NCBI GenBank assembly: GCA_029254025.1
Contig: JAQWYK010000047.1
Coordinates: 62,001-126,000, forward strand
DNA length: 64,000 nucleotides
Reading direction: 5' to 3'
DNA from: Crocinitomicaceae bacterium
Lineage (GTDB): Bacteria > Bacteroidota > Bacteroidia > Flavobacteriales_D > Crocinitomicaceae
Shown piece by piece: positions 52,408 through 61,735 of this stretch. The notes under the pieces are model-generated. The model made no database searches. It worked only from the letters and a program-made list of their open reading frames with translations, and had not been told where the DNA came from. Position numbers and translations under genes: made by a program. How positions within the stretch are numbered: position 1 is the first letter of the stretch; every line of letters begins with the position of its first letter.

Positions 52408-53049
52408 CTACCCCCACAATATTGGGTTACTTTCTTTCTCAGCGCCAATTGTTGTTTCTCCACCATGTCCTGTATAAACTACTGTATCATCCGGCAAAGA
52501 AAACATACGTTCGGTGATGGTTTTTTTGAGCTGAGCCATATTTCCACCTGGTAAATCAATACGACCATAGCTTCCTTGAAATAAAATATCCCCGTTAATC
52601 ACGAATTTGTTTTCTGCATTGTAAAACGCCACATGACCTGGTGCGTGTCCAGGCCCTAAAATCACCTCAAAGTTCATTTTACCGAATTGCAGCGTTTGCC
52701 CATCTTCTAACCATTTGTCAGGTTCAGGAGAGGCTTTAAACTGATCTAAACCATACAATTGAGCAGATTTCTCCGCCATAGCAAAAGTTGGTTTATCCTT
52801 TGGGTGTAAATAAATATCAATTCCAAAATTCGATGTGATAAATTGATTTCCCATAATGTGATCTAAGTGGGCGTGAGTGTTTAAAAGAGCAACAGGTTTC
52901 AATTGATATTCTTCTATAAATTCCATGAAGTGCTGTTCCTCCTCTCTGAAATAGCAGCCCGGATCAATGATGACGCAGTTTTTATTCTCGTCACTAACGA
53001 CATACATATTCTCTTGGAAAGGATTGTATGTTAATTTGTAAATCTGCAT
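52408..53049 (-). CDS. MBL-fold hydrolase (glyoxalase II-like)
   Basis: The 213-residue protein carries the metallo-beta-lactamase motif THAHLDH, a downstream GPGHAPGHV His block, the Asp in INGDILF and a final TGHG block. These match glyoxalase-II-like hydrolases of thioesters such as S-lactoylglutathione or related substrates. The start MQIYKLTYNPFQENMYVVSDE is the family N-terminus, so I chose 53049 over an in-frame ATG 23 codons upstream. A -7-like TATTTTCG (minus, 53061-53068) just upstream supports this. Its substrate is not known. Confidence 0.9.
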   Translation of the reverse strand: MQIYKLTYNPFQENMYVVSDENKNCVIIDPGCYFREEEQHFMEFIEEYQLKPVALLNTHAHLDHIMGNQFITSNFGIDIYLHPKDKPTFAMAEKSAQLYGLDQFKASPEPDKWLEDGQTLQFGKMNFEVILGPGHAPGHVAFYNAENKFVINGDILFQGSYGRIDLPGGNMAQLKKTITERMFSLPDDTVVYTGHGGETTIGAEKESNPILWG

Positions 53050-53175
53050 ATCAACGGTTTTTGCGAAAATAAGGATACTCACGATATTATTTAGATTTCT
53101 GCTGAAGGATTCATTCATGTATTCGTTATTTTCCTGTCTTCTGTGTCAACTGAGCTTTCCAAAGTTCTTATTCCC

Positions 53176-53183
53176 TATCTTTG
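53176..53183 (+). promoter_or_regulatory. -7 box TATCTTTG four bases before the DEAD-like start
   Basis: TATCTTTG is an exact TAnnTTTG match and is followed by CCTC and then ATG at 53188. If transcription starts at the usual few bases after the box, the mRNA begins at the start codon. Confidence 0.6.
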
Positions 53184-53187
53184 CCTC

Positions 53188-53799
53188 ATGTCGTTTAAAA
53201 AATTATTACCCGAAGTAAAGGAAGCCTTAGCATCGATTGAGATTTTGAGTGTTTCTGAGTTCGGTAAGGTGTTATTTAGCACCATTAAATCTGGGAGCCA
53301 TGTTTTGGCTATCGCACCGGAAAAAACTGGAAAAACAGAGGCGGCTATCGTTGCTTGTTTTAATAAGGTGAACAAAGAATTGGAAGGAGCACCAAGAGTA
53401 ATTTTTATTTGCAAGAGCATTGATGCAGCGGTGAATATGCACGAACGGATATCGAGGGCAGCTGAGAAGCTCGATGTTACGGTTGATCTGGCCCATGATA
53501 AAGGCAATATGGTGCAGCAGCGCAATGATATTTTCGATGGAACAGAAATTATCGTTGGAACCATCAAGCGGATTCATGATTTGTTCATTCAAAATGGTAT
53601 TAATTTTAAGCTGTTAGATTACCTTATTATCGACGACTTTGAAGATGTCCTTATGCAAGGTAAAGTGGGAGAAATTAAACGACTCATCGAGAGTTTCGGA
53701 AAAACACAATTGATTTGTTTGGCGAATGGGAGTAATTCTAGGGTGGAGCAGTTTGTGAGTAGTGTGGAATTGGATTTAAGAGTCCTTGAAGCAGAGTAA
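53188..53799 (+). CDS. Isolated degenerate DEAD-box-like RecA domain protein
   Basis: The 203-residue protein resembles only the first RecA-like domain of a DEAD-box helicase. APEKTGKT (residues 43-50) fits motif I, IIVGTIKRI fits the Ib region, and IDDFEDV (Asp149, Asp150, Glu152) replaces DEAD. LICLAN stands where the SAT motif should be, and there is no second RecA domain. It cannot be a normal helicase by itself; it may still bind ATP or RNA, or be a partner or decoy. The start at 53188 rather than an in-frame ATG at 53143 is supported by the promoter box between them. It lies divergent to the MBL gene. Confidence 0.75.
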   Translation: MSFKKLLPEVKEALASIEILSVSEFGKVLFSTIKSGSHVLAIAPEKTGKTEAAIVACFNKVNKELEGAPRVIFICKSIDAAVNMHERISRAAEKLDVTVDLAHDKGNMVQQRNDIFDGTEIIVGTIKRIHDLFIQNGINFKLLDYLIIDDFEDVLMQGKVGEIKRLIESFGKTQLICLANGSNSRVEQFVSSVELDLRVLEAE

Positions 53800-53891
53800 A
53801 TGCTAATCAGTTCAATTAGTTTTCGTTATTGGGTCTTTGGCCGCTAAAAAAAATCTGTGCTGCACTTCTGATTTTTAACTATCTTACCTTC

Positions 53892-54962
53892 ATGGATAAA
53901 AGGAAAATACATAAACGCAAGTCGAAAATGGGATTGGCCCCAGGTTCATTTGTTTTTACGGGGATGCAGAAGGTGGACAATGTAGGTATTGAATTAATTC
54001 AGTACCGAGAAAAGGAGTTTATTCAGACTTCTTTGGATACTATCCAAGACGCTATTCAAAACGTCAAAAAGTCCACGGAATATACCAACTGGCTTAATAT
54101 TGAAGGGATTCATGAAGTTGAGTTAGTGGAAGAGTTATGCAAGCATTTTGGAATCCATCGCCTTACAGGAGAAGATATCGTAAGCGTAGGTCAGCGACCG
54201 AAGTTGGACGAATTTGATGACTATTTACATTTGGTGTTAAAAATGGTCATGCTCGAAGGAGGAACATATATGTCCTTCGAGCAAACGACGTTTATCTTGA
54301 AGGATGGATTGCTCATTACATTTCAAGAGAAATCAGGTGATGTGTTCGATCATGTTCGGAAAAGATTGGAGGAAGGTAAGGGACAAATCCGGATGCGTTC
54401 GGCAGATTACTTGATGTATGCCTTGGTGGACGCTGTAGTGGATCATTATTTTGTGATTTTGGAAGAAGTAGGGGAGCGCTTGGATGAACTGGAGGTGGAG
54501 ATGCTTGATAATCCATCTGAAAAAATATTAGCGAAATTACATGGAATTCGACGGGAAGCACTTCAGTTGAGAAGGTCAGTCTATCCACTCCGAGAGGTGG
54601 TCAGTCAATTGAGCAAAATTGAAAAATCGTTGATTCATCCAGAAACAAAATTGTTTTTACGCGACCTGTATGATCATACTATTCAAGCGATAGAAACCAT
54701 AGAGGTCTTCCGCGATATGGCTTCAGGTATGTTAGATCTATACATGAATAGCATTTCCAACAAGATGAATAACGTGATGAAGGTCTTGACCGTCATCTCC
54801 ACGATATTTATTCCGCTGACCTTCATTGCGGGGATCTACGGAATGAATTTCAAATATATGCCTGAGTTAGCTTTTTCTTGGGCATATCCTATTGTGATGT
54901 TATTTATGTTTATTATTGCAGCTGGAATGGTCATTTATTTTAGAAGAAAGAAGTGGTTCTAA
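53892..54962 (+). CDS. corA: CorA-family magnesium/divalent cation transporter
   Basis: The 356-residue protein has a large cytoplasmic N-terminal domain, a long helix region, and two C-terminal membrane segments joined by the signature YGMNFKYMPE (GMN motif), followed by a basic RRKKWF tail. CorA moves magnesium, cobalt or related cations. A TATCTTAC element (53880) precedes the ATG by four bases, a poor -7 match with the same layout as the DEAD-like gene. It starts a rightward four-gene run with the retropepsin-like, RimK and AstE-like genes, nine bases before the second. Confidence 0.93.
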   Translation: MDKRKIHKRKSKMGLAPGSFVFTGMQKVDNVGIELIQYREKEFIQTSLDTIQDAIQNVKKSTEYTNWLNIEGIHEVELVEELCKHFGIHRLTGEDIVSVGQRPKLDEFDDYLHLVLKMVMLEGGTYMSFEQTTFILKDGLLITFQEKSGDVFDHVRKRLEEGKGQIRMRSADYLMYALVDAVVDHYFVILEEVGERLDELEVEMLDNPSEKILAKLHGIRREALQLRRSVYPLREVVSQLSKIEKSLIHPETKLFLRDLYDHTIQAIETIEVFRDMASGMLDLYMNSISNKMNNVMKVLTVISTIFIPLTFIAGIYGMNFKYMPELAFSWAYPIVMLFMFIIAAGMVIYFRRKKWF

Positions 54963-54971
54963 GGGTTAAGC

Positions 54972-55412
54972 ATGAAAAAACAGCAGCTAATTATAGGAAG
55001 AAAAGATAGAGCCGATCTGCCTAGATTTGGGCTTGCGGGTGTGCAAGTGAAAATTGATTCTGGTGCATATACATCAACAATACATTGTACAAAAGTTGAA
55101 GAAGCAGACGGGAGACTTGAGGTCGTTTTTTTAGATAAGAAAGATGAATCATTTACAGGTGAAAAAGTTGTTTTTGAAGAGTTTACCGTAAAAAAAGTAC
55201 GCAGTTCTTCAGGTCAATCACAGTTTCGATATAAGGTGAAAGGAAACATTACCTTGTTTGGAAAGAAATATAATACAGAGTTTACATTGTCGCGAAGGAC
55301 AAAGATGCGATATCCCGTACTTTTGGGTAGGAAATTATTAAATAAGCGATTTTTGATTGATACCTCCTTGGCCGATCAATCATGGAATGCAAAAACGATG
55401 GAAAGAAAATGA
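54972..55412 (+). CDS. Retropepsin-like protease (ATP-dependent zinc protease family)
   Basis: This 146-residue protein belongs to a family annotated as ATP-dependent zinc protease, but its motif looks like a retroviral-type aspartic protease. [16 protein letters not shown] holds the DSGA catalytic block (Asp29), with VLLGRKLL near the C-terminus. RimB, a protein linked to RimK in Pseudomonas and relatives, is of this kind. The ATGA at its end is shared with rimK, so they are co-translated. Its peptide substrate is unknown. Confidence 0.85.
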   Translation: MKKQQLIIGRKDRADLPRFGLAGVQVKIDSGAYTSTIHCTKVEEADGRLEVVFLDKKDESFTGEKVVFEEFTVKKVRSSSGQSQFRYKVKGNITLFGKKYNTEFTLSRRTKMRYPVLLGRKLLNKRFLIDTSLADQSWNAKTMERK

Positions 55413-56287
55413 AGATTGCTATTTTAAGCAGAGACGCTAGTTTATATTCAACGCGCAGGTTGGTGGAAGCAGCACAAAAAAATGGACACCAAGTGGATGT
55501 AATTGATCATTTGAGGTGTAATATTTTGATTGAGCGCGAACACCCGCGTTTATTTTATGTGGATCATTTTCTAGAGGGATATGATGCCGTAATTCCTCGA
55601 ATCGGTGCTTCCGTAACCTTCTATGGAACAGCAGTGGTGCGTCAATTTGAAATGATGGGTGTGTTTACTGCCGTTAAATCTCGAGGATTAACTGATTCGA
55701 GGGATAAACTACGATCGTTACAGCTTCTTACAAAATCAGGAATAGGACTTCCAAAAACGGTTTTTACCAACTATTCACGGAATGTTGAAAGTGTTATCGA
55801 TTCGGTTGGTGGTGCTCCTATAGTTATTAAACTTTTAGAAGGAACACAAGGGCTTGGTGTTGTTTTGGCAGAAAATAAGAAATCAGCGACATCAGTATTG
55901 GAGGCTTTTAATGGCCTCAAAGCCCGTGTGATTGTTCAAGAATTTATCAAGGAATCCGGAGGTGCTGATATTCGTGCATTTGTGGTTGATGGAAAAGTTG
56001 TTGGAGCGATGAAACGTCAGGGTAAAACAGGAGAATTTAGATCGAATCTGCATCGAGGAGGTTCTGCTGAAATCATAAAACTATCTCCAGAAGAAGAAGA
56101 GACGGCCATAAAATCCGCGAAAGCACTGAACCTTGGTGTAGCAGGTGTAGATATGCTACAGTCGAAGCGGGGACCTCTTGTGCTAGAGGTGAATTCATCA
56201 CCGGGAATTGAGGGGATTGAGCGCGCTACACATCATGATATTGCTGGAGAAATTATTAGTTATTTAGAGAGAAACTATACTAAATGA
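55409..56287 (+). CDS. rimK: RimK-like ATP-grasp amino-acid ligase
   Basis: RimK uses ATP to add glutamate residues, in E. coli to the C-terminus of ribosomal protein S6. The 292-residue protein has an N-terminal domain ([21 protein letters not shown]) and an ATP-grasp domain with the loop [39 protein letters not shown] and [12 protein letters not shown], which hold the Mg/ATP ligands. The start at 55409 overlaps the protease stop (ATGA). The target in this organism is not known; S6 or another protein or peptide is possible. Confidence 0.92.
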   Translation: MKIAILSRDASLYSTRRLVEAAQKNGHQVDVIDHLRCNILIEREHPRLFYVDHFLEGYDAVIPRIGASVTFYGTAVVRQFEMMGVFTAVKSRGLTDSRDKLRSLQLLTKSGIGLPKTVFTNYSRNVESVIDSVGGAPIVIKLLEGTQGLGVVLAENKKSATSVLEAFNGLKARVIVQEFIKESGGADIRAFVVDGKVVGAMKRQGKTGEFRSNLHRGGSAEIIKLSPEEEETAIKSAKALNLGVAGVDMLQSKRGPLVLEVNSSPGIEGIERATHHDIAGEIISYLERNYTK

Positions 56288-57246
56288 GTTCAAAAGTAGA
56301 ACCTTTTTCCATTCTCGGTCAAGAAGTTCAACCTGGAAAGGGTGGGCGATTTACATTGGAGATTGCGAAGCTACATACCAACACACCAATTCAGGTGCCG
56401 GTTGTAGTTCAACACGCTAAAAAGAAGGGTCCAGTTCTCTTGTTAATTGCCGCTTTGCACGGGGATGAGATTAATGGAACGGAAATCGTGCGTCAATTCA
56501 TTAAGAACGGTTGGAACAAGCCGGACAAAGGAACAGTCGTATGTATTCCAGTATTTAACATTTTTGGCTTTTTAAATTTAAGTCGTGAACTTCCAGATAA
56601 ACGCGACTTGAATCGCGTATTCCCAGGAACAAAAAATGGATCATTGGCGGGTCAATTTGCCTATCACTTTATGACTGAAATTGCTCCGCTGGTAGATATT
56701 GTAATTGACTTACATACCGGTTCTGTCCAACGAAATAATTTTCCTCAAACGCGTTGTGATTTCAAACACGAGCGGTCAATGGAATTGTGTAAGACATTTG
56801 GTTCTCCTTTTATTTTAAACTCCTCATTGATCTCCAAGACAATTCGGGCTACCATGCAGAAGATGGGGAAGGATTACATCCTTTTCGAAGGAGGTAAAGC
56901 TAACCGCATTGATGATTTTATTGTACAACACGGAATTGATGGGATTAAGCGCGTTATGAATTATTTGGGTATTCGGAAGTTTCCTGTAGAATCTCATGTT
57001 GAGAATATTATTGAACTAACAGAATCTCAGTGGTTGAGGTCACCTAATTCTGGAGTATTAAACTTGAAAGTTAAAAATGGTATCCGGGTTGAGCGGGGTA
57101 CATTGCTAGCCACAGTATCCGATCCGTATGGAAACTTCGAGCGCGCAGTGAAATCACCGAGAGGAGGATTTGTTATTTGTGTGAATGAAAGTCCACTCGT
57201 CAATAAGGGGGATGCGCTTTTTCACATCGGGAAGTTACGGTATTAA
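56284..57246 (+). CDS. Succinylglutamate desuccinylase/aspartoacylase-family zinc hydrolase
   Basis: This 320-residue M14-like zinc hydrolase has [11 protein letters not shown] (His59, Glu62), DLHTGS (His144) and LFEGGK (likely catalytic Glu near 202), the zinc and active-site set of AstE/aspartoacylase proteins. [15 protein letters not shown] is a second family block. These enzymes remove an acyl or amino-acid group from an amino acid; placed after rimK it could remove what RimK adds. It begins with a 4-base overlap of rimK (ATGA). Its stop overlaps that of the convergent polysaccharide gene. Confidence 0.9.
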   Translation: MSSKVEPFSILGQEVQPGKGGRFTLEIAKLHTNTPIQVPVVVQHAKKKGPVLLLIAALHGDEINGTEIVRQFIKNGWNKPDKGTVVCIPVFNIFGFLNLSRELPDKRDLNRVFPGTKNGSLAGQFAYHFMTEIAPLVDIVIDLHTGSVQRNNFPQTRCDFKHERSMELCKTFGSPFILNSSLISKTIRATMQKMGKDYILFEGGKANRIDDFIVQHGIDGIKRVMNYLGIRKFPVESHVENIIELTESQWLRSPNSGVLNLKVKNGIRVERGTLLATVSDPYGNFERAVKSPRGGFVICVNESPLVNKGDALFHIGKLRY

Positions 57247-58481
57247 ATCGGATCATTTACTGCGGAAGTTGGGCGGTAATTTGCAATAAGGCAAAGAATA
57301 AAAGCTCCTGGTACTATTCCTGCTTGAGTTTCAAAGAAGGATTCAGTGAATAAGGAGAGGAATAAAATAACTACGAGTGACCTAACAACGAATTGATATT
57401 CTCCTCTAATTCGCCAAAAGGGTATAAGAAAACTCAATAGGAGAGTCAGAAATCCTAATATGCCAATAGCTAGATAACTATTTAAAAATTGATTGTGGGC
57501 ATTCAAATGCATTTCAGCAACTCCAGTATAACGATTAGTTAGGTTTCGCTGGTATAATTCATCTTTGATATCACCAGTACCAACACCCCATATTGGGTGT
57601 TCTTTAATTTCATCCATTGCACTGGACCAAACTAATATGCGTGCGGCATTACTTTCTGTTGACGTTGGTGAGATACTGTTCGTGCTCGTCAACGATTGCA
57701 TGCCTGCTTGTATGCGCGTGCGTAATTGAGGGGAATAGGTGTATGTTGTTCCTCCAATAATCAGAAATAGCAGTAATGATAACGCTCCCATGACATAGGC
57801 TTTCTTTTTCAATACCACGTAAGTGACCCATGCGAGTGTTGTCAGAATTAAGATGAGAATACCCATTTTTGAACCTGACATGAAAGTCAATAAACTAAAA
57901 AGTAACAGAAGAAAAATCGAGATTATCGTAGGTAGTAGTTTTTTATTGTATAGAAACCACGTCAAGCTGTAGGCCATCACTAAATAAGTCGCCCAATAAC
58001 TCCTGTGCATCAGAAAGGAAAGGTGAGAGTCGAAAAAATTCGAGACAAACCCATCTCGCCAATAGGTTATGGTCGCATTAATTAAACATAGAATAATCGA
58101 GAAAACTGCTCCGGCTATGAAAGATTTTCCGAAGTTTTTCCAATTTACGGATTTAGGATAGAACAAGAAAATAATTGGGAAAAGAACAAAACTTGCTTTC
58201 ATTCCTATGTCGGACCAAGCGAATGCCGTATTACTTGAATACAGGATTCCTGTAAGATGAAGAATAAAAAAAAGTACCAACCCAACGTTGAACCTTGTGA
58301 TTAATGAAGCACTATGATGATTTTTTTGACGAAGTGAAACTCTTCGAATAATCAAGTCAATAAGGAGTGCTAGAATTCCAAGTGTATAGAATTTGGGATA
58401 GATCGGTAGTAAAAACGCGAATAGATAGATGCCCACTGGATGGGAAAGAAATCGTTCTTTGATAGTAATTACTTTTCCCAT
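57243..58481 (-). CDS. O-antigen ligase/polymerase-like membrane protein
   Basis: The 412-residue protein has about ten hydrophobic segments and a long extracytoplasmic loop with WSSAMDEIKEHPIWGVGTGD, then HLNAHNQFLNSYLAIGILG, the pattern of O-antigen ligase (WaaL) and Wzy-like polymerases. In such proteins a His in the loop is catalytic; here it lies in the AHNQ motif. It is the last gene of the leftward cluster and overlaps the aminotransferase by 13 bases. Ligase and polymerase roles cannot be separated by sequence; a second such protein starts the cluster. Confidence 0.85.
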   Translation of the reverse strand: MGKVITIKERFLSHPVGIYLFAFLLPIYPKFYTLGILALLIDLIIRRVSLRQKNHHSASLITRFNVGLVLFFILHLTGILYSSNTAFAWSDIGMKASFVLFPIIFLFYPKSVNWKNFGKSFIAGAVFSIILCLINATITYWRDGFVSNFFDSHLSFLMHRSYWATYLVMAYSLTWFLYNKKLLPTIISIFLLLLFSLLTFMSGSKMGILILILTTLAWVTYVVLKKKAYVMGALSLLLFLIIGGTTYTYSPQLRTRIQAGMQSLTSTNSISPTSTESNAARILVWSSAMDEIKEHPIWGVGTGDIKDELYQRNLTNRYTGVAEMHLNAHNQFLNSYLAIGILGFLTLLLSFLIPFWRIRGEYQFVVRSLVVILFLSLFTESFFETQAGIVPGAFILCLIANYRPTSAVNDPI

Positions 58482-59629
58482 GAAATAAGTTCGTCCATGT
58501 TATCTAGTAAAAAGCGTAACACTTTTTGGGCGTTTTTGGTATCTGTCGGTAAGTTAAGAACGTGGTTGGAGTAAAATTCGGCTTTCGGAAATTGTTGTGG
58601 ATCGAGTTGCCATAATTGATAGTTCTCTGTTACGGGATGAATAGGGGATAAGAACCAATCGCCCAACTGGACTTTAGCCTTCTCTGCTTTTTGCATAAAA
58701 CGCTTCCTGTCCTTCACAAAGACAGGATATTTTAAAAATGAGTGGTTATGAAGATCTGAATCAGGATAATTCCATTGTCTATGCTTGCGCATAAATTCAT
58801 TGTAAATCAAACCACTTTTTTGCCTCAATTTTGAAAATTCATGGAGTGATTTTAAGCTTTGAAGACCTACTTTTTCTTGTTCAGAGGATGATGCCATAAA
58901 ATAACCTTCTGGAAGGTCGATTGTCTCTAATTCAGTAGCAGTACTCGATCCAACAACGGCTCCTGTTTTGCTCCAACTGCGATAGAGACGAAGTAATGGC
59001 CAATAGGTACTGTCATGCAGCATGAATTTTCGCACCCGAATTAACATTCCCAGCGTTTTTCGTTGTTTTAGACTTGGTGAAATTAATTCTTGATTTACTT
59101 CTTTCAATCGCTTCTCCAAAACATGATTATTGAGCAATGAAAATCCACCTACACCGGTTGAAAAAGGTTTGTTCCATTGGGTCGAATAAAAGGCAGCATC
59201 GCAATATGTACCGTTGGGTTTTCCGTTAAAGGATCCCCCGAATCCATGTGTACAATCTTCAATAGTATAGATCGAATGAGCTTGCGCAAAGGCGGCTATT
59301 TGATCCACTTCAGATGACAAGCCAAAAGTGTTCTGAACCAATATACAGCGTGTATTAGGTGTAACTTTTTCTTTGATATGAGCGAACGTTGTATTAAGGT
59401 GGTCGTCACTTATGTCTACATAAACAGAGGTCGCTCCTAAGTACAATATGGCATTCGGTACAACTACACAAGTGAAAGCCGGAAGAATGACTTCATCCCC
59501 TTTTCCGATTCCCATCGCTTTAAGAAGCGCATATAAGCCAACACGACCTTTCCAGTAGAGTGATATCTGTTTAGGTGATGCGTTGAGATGCGCTGCAATT
59601 TCTTGTTTGTATTTCTCAGTTGAGGTCAT
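58469..59629 (-). CDS. DegT/DnrJ/EryC1 aminotransferase
   Basis: A 386-residue PLP-dependent sugar aminotransferase of the DegT family, which makes amino-sugars for surface glycans. Blocks are GIGKGDEVILPAFTCVVVPNAI, then VDQIAAFAQAHSIYTIEDCTHGFGG, and FYSTQWNKPFSTGVGGF with the likely PLP-binding Lys. It overlaps the GT2 gene by 14 bases and the ligase-like gene by 13, so the cluster is tightly coupled. The sugar made cannot be deduced. Confidence 0.9.
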   Translation of the reverse strand: MTSTEKYKQEIAAHLNASPKQISLYWKGRVGLYALLKAMGIGKGDEVILPAFTCVVVPNAILYLGATSVYVDISDDHLNTTFAHIKEKVTPNTRCILVQNTFGLSSEVDQIAAFAQAHSIYTIEDCTHGFGGSFNGKPNGTYCDAAFYSTQWNKPFSTGVGGFSLLNNHVLEKRLKEVNQELISPSLKQRKTLGMLIRVRKFMLHDSTYWPLLRLYRSWSKTGAVVGSSTATELETIDLPEGYFMASSSEQEKVGLQSLKSLHEFSKLRQKSGLIYNEFMRKHRQWNYPDSDLHNHSFLKYPVFVKDRKRFMQKAEKAKVQLGDWFLSPIHPVTENYQLWQLDPQQFPKAEFYSNHVLNLPTDTKNAQKVLRFLLDNMDELISWEK

Positions 59630-60620
59630 TCTTGATTAACTTATTCAGCTGTACTCCTCCCACAATAGAACCCATCCCATATGCAAAGTGGAGTACAATA
59701 AAAGTAATGAATATATGTAGAAATGTAGTTTCTCCTCGGTTCATTTTTGAACTCGCAAAAATTACAGCACCGGAGTACATAGTAAATGAGAGAGCCGATA
59801 AAAGACCAAGTGCCGGATAAAGCACCATTCCCAGTAACGGCAACAAAATAAAGAGCACGAACAAGAGTGGAACAAAATGGCGCACACTAAGGGAACTAAA
59901 GTCTTTCGTTATATATACCGTCAGTAGATTCCATTTTCCGTTATTGAAATTATTTTTCGCCAATGCTCCCCAAGTTTCTCTTGCATAATAAACACAAGAG
60001 GCGGCCGGAGTCAAAAAAATAGATGTATTTAGCCTTTTGAGTCGCTTCGAGAGCTCGATGTCGTGATTTCGAATGAGTCGCTCATCATAACCGTTCACTG
60101 ACTTAAGTAATTCTGTTTTATATAGTCCGAAAGGGACAGTGTCTACTAGAGTGTCTTCGGATACACCTGTTCGAAAGAGTGCATTTCCAACCCCTAAAGG
60201 ATGGGCAAGAACACGCTGTATAGCAACAGATGTATGCGTTCTGTTTTTTATGGCAGTTTCCATACTTCCTCCAACAACGTCTGCCTTAAGCGTGTGCATT
60301 TTATGAACAAGTGTTTCAATATAACCAGGATGAAATGAAGAGTGTGCACTTGCAATCAACGTGAAATAACCTGTTGCATGTTTTATACCTAGGTTGAGTG
60401 CGAAGGGTGTTTTCATTCGTTCATTATCAATGCACTTTATTTGGGGATATTTTTCGCTTAGTGCATGCACGAATGTTCTAGTGTTATCCGTGCTCATCCC
60501 ATCCACTAAAAGTAGCTCTAGGAATTCAGCGGGGTATCCATTCTTTAATAGAGAACGCAAGCAACCTTCGATGTGCTTTTCTTCATTGTGACAGGGAATA
60601 ATGATACTAACAGTTTGCAT
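59616..60620 (-). CDS. Family 2 glycosyltransferase with C-terminal membrane segments
   Basis: A GT2 glycosyltransferase: VSIIIPCHNEEKHIEGCLRSLL at the start, LLVDGMSTDNT (metal-binding region), ASAHSSF, and a central RNHDIELSKRL. Residues about 245-330 form about three membrane segments, as in ExoA-like enzymes, so it works at the inner membrane on a lipid-linked sugar. It starts two bases after the upstream GT4 gene ends. Donor and acceptor sugars are not known. Confidence 0.92.
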   Translation of the reverse strand: MQTVSIIIPCHNEEKHIEGCLRSLLKNGYPAEFLELLLVDGMSTDNTRTFVHALSEKYPQIKCIDNERMKTPFALNLGIKHATGYFTLIASAHSSFHPGYIETLVHKMHTLKADVVGGSMETAIKNRTHTSVAIQRVLAHPLGVGNALFRTGVSEDTLVDTVPFGLYKTELLKSVNGYDERLIRNHDIELSKRLKRLNTSIFLTPAASCVYYARETWGALAKNNFNNGKWNLLTVYITKDFSSLSVRHFVPLLFVLFILLPLLGMVLYPALGLLSALSFTMYSGAVIFASSKMNRGETTFLHIFITFIVLHFAYGMGSIVGGVQLNKLIKNDLN

Positions 60621-60622
60621 AA

Positions 60623-61735
60623 TTAGGAAATCATTATTTTTTGGTAAAATTCATCCAATAACTTGAATTGACCTTCCCATGAAAATGCTTCACAACGCTG
60701 AATAGACCGGAGGGCTAGTTTTTCATACAAGTCAGTATTTTCAATGAGTTGATTAATGCTTGAGGCAATTAATTTCGGTTGTGCCGGAGCTAATCGTAGT
60801 GAACACCCATCGAAGTAGGGTTTCCAATATTCAAAGTCGCTCATCACTAATGGAATACCGGCTGCCATATATTCGAATCCCTTCGTTGGAAGGCTTTGTA
60901 GATAATTCTGTTCGGCATGTAAAACCGAAAGTCCAATTTTAGCACCACCGAGAAGCTGGCTTAACTCATCGAGTGTTTTGTATCCAAGGTAATCGACTCT
61001 TTTCCATCCCGGTATTCGTTTGCATTCCTCAAGAAGTTGTTCAGGAATAAATCGACCTATTAATAATAGTCTATAAGGCTCAGGAATCCATTCAAGAGCA
61101 TGAATGTAGTCCAAAACACCTCTTGGTTTGGTAATGCTACCAACGTAAACGAGCTGTGCTTTGCGCTCTGAAATAGGTAGTCGCGCATCGATTATATGTT
61201 GAATTATTGGAAAGTTTTTTATCGTAATCTTTGATAAACACTCGAATTGGTCAGTGATTTCGTCGATGACAGAAATAAGTCCATCAAATTTTTGGACTTT
61301 TCCTTTTTCAAAGCGGTTGTAGGCTTTAGCGATAACTTTTCTGAGGAATAAGGGGCCTAACCATGTTTTATATAAGATTTGTCTAGGTACATCTTCGTGA
61401 CTATCATAAACCACCCTTTTGTTTAAGCGTTTTAGCTTTATTCCTGTTGAAAGCAATTCTGGGTCATGGAACTGATAAATATCTGCATCAATGATACTTA
61501 ACCTGTCAAACATGGATTTCGTACCATTCGCGATACGTTTAATCCGTCCACCACTTATTTTGCCGATGTCAATTATATTCACGCCATAGCTCAATTCGTC
61601 CCCTTTACCATCCGCAACTACAAGAGTTACCTCATAACCGGCATTTGCAGCAGATACACATTGTTTAAAAAAAACTCGGCCATCATCTCTAGGATGAACT
61701 GTGGTGAAGTGGCAAATATGTATTCCAGACTTCAT
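60623..61735 (-). CDS. Family 1/4 glycosyltransferase (GT-B fold)
   Basis: The 370-residue GT-B glycosyltransferase has YDSHEDVPRQILYK in the N-terminal half, VYVGSITKPRGVLDYIHALEW in the C-terminal half, and PTKGFEYMAAGIPLVMSDFEYW near the sugar-nucleotide site, where the usual EALA glutamate block reads EYMAAG. It has no signal or membrane segment, so it is cytoplasmic or peripheral. It overlaps the next upstream GT4 gene by four bases. The sugar donor cannot be read. Confidence 0.9.
   Translation of the reverse strand: MKSGIHICHFTTVHPRDDGRVFFKQCVSAANAGYEVTLVVADGKGDELSYGVNIIDIGKISGGRIKRIANGTKSMFDRLSIIDADIYQFHDPELLSTGIKLKRLNKRVVYDSHEDVPRQILYKTWLGPLFLRKVIAKAYNRFEKGKVQKFDGLISVIDEITDQFECLSKITIKNFPIIQHIIDARLPISERKAQLVYVGSITKPRGVLDYIHALEWIPEPYRLLLIGRFIPEQLLEECKRIPGWKRVDYLGYKTLDELSQLLGGAKIGLSVLHAEQNYLQSLPTKGFEYMAAGIPLVMSDFEYWKPYFDGCSLRLAPAQPKLIASSINQLIENTDLYEKLALRSIQRCEAFSWEGQFKLLDEFYQKIMIS

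Noticed and set aside
53175-53592. Open frames on the minus strand opposite the DEAD-like gene
   Set aside because: They overlap the divergent MBL promoter region and have no recognisable domain; the plus-strand frame has the clear P-loop.
53803-53823. Terminator after the DEAD-like gene
   Set aside because: The only hairpin (CTAAT/ATTAG) has five pairs and four T, too weak to claim.
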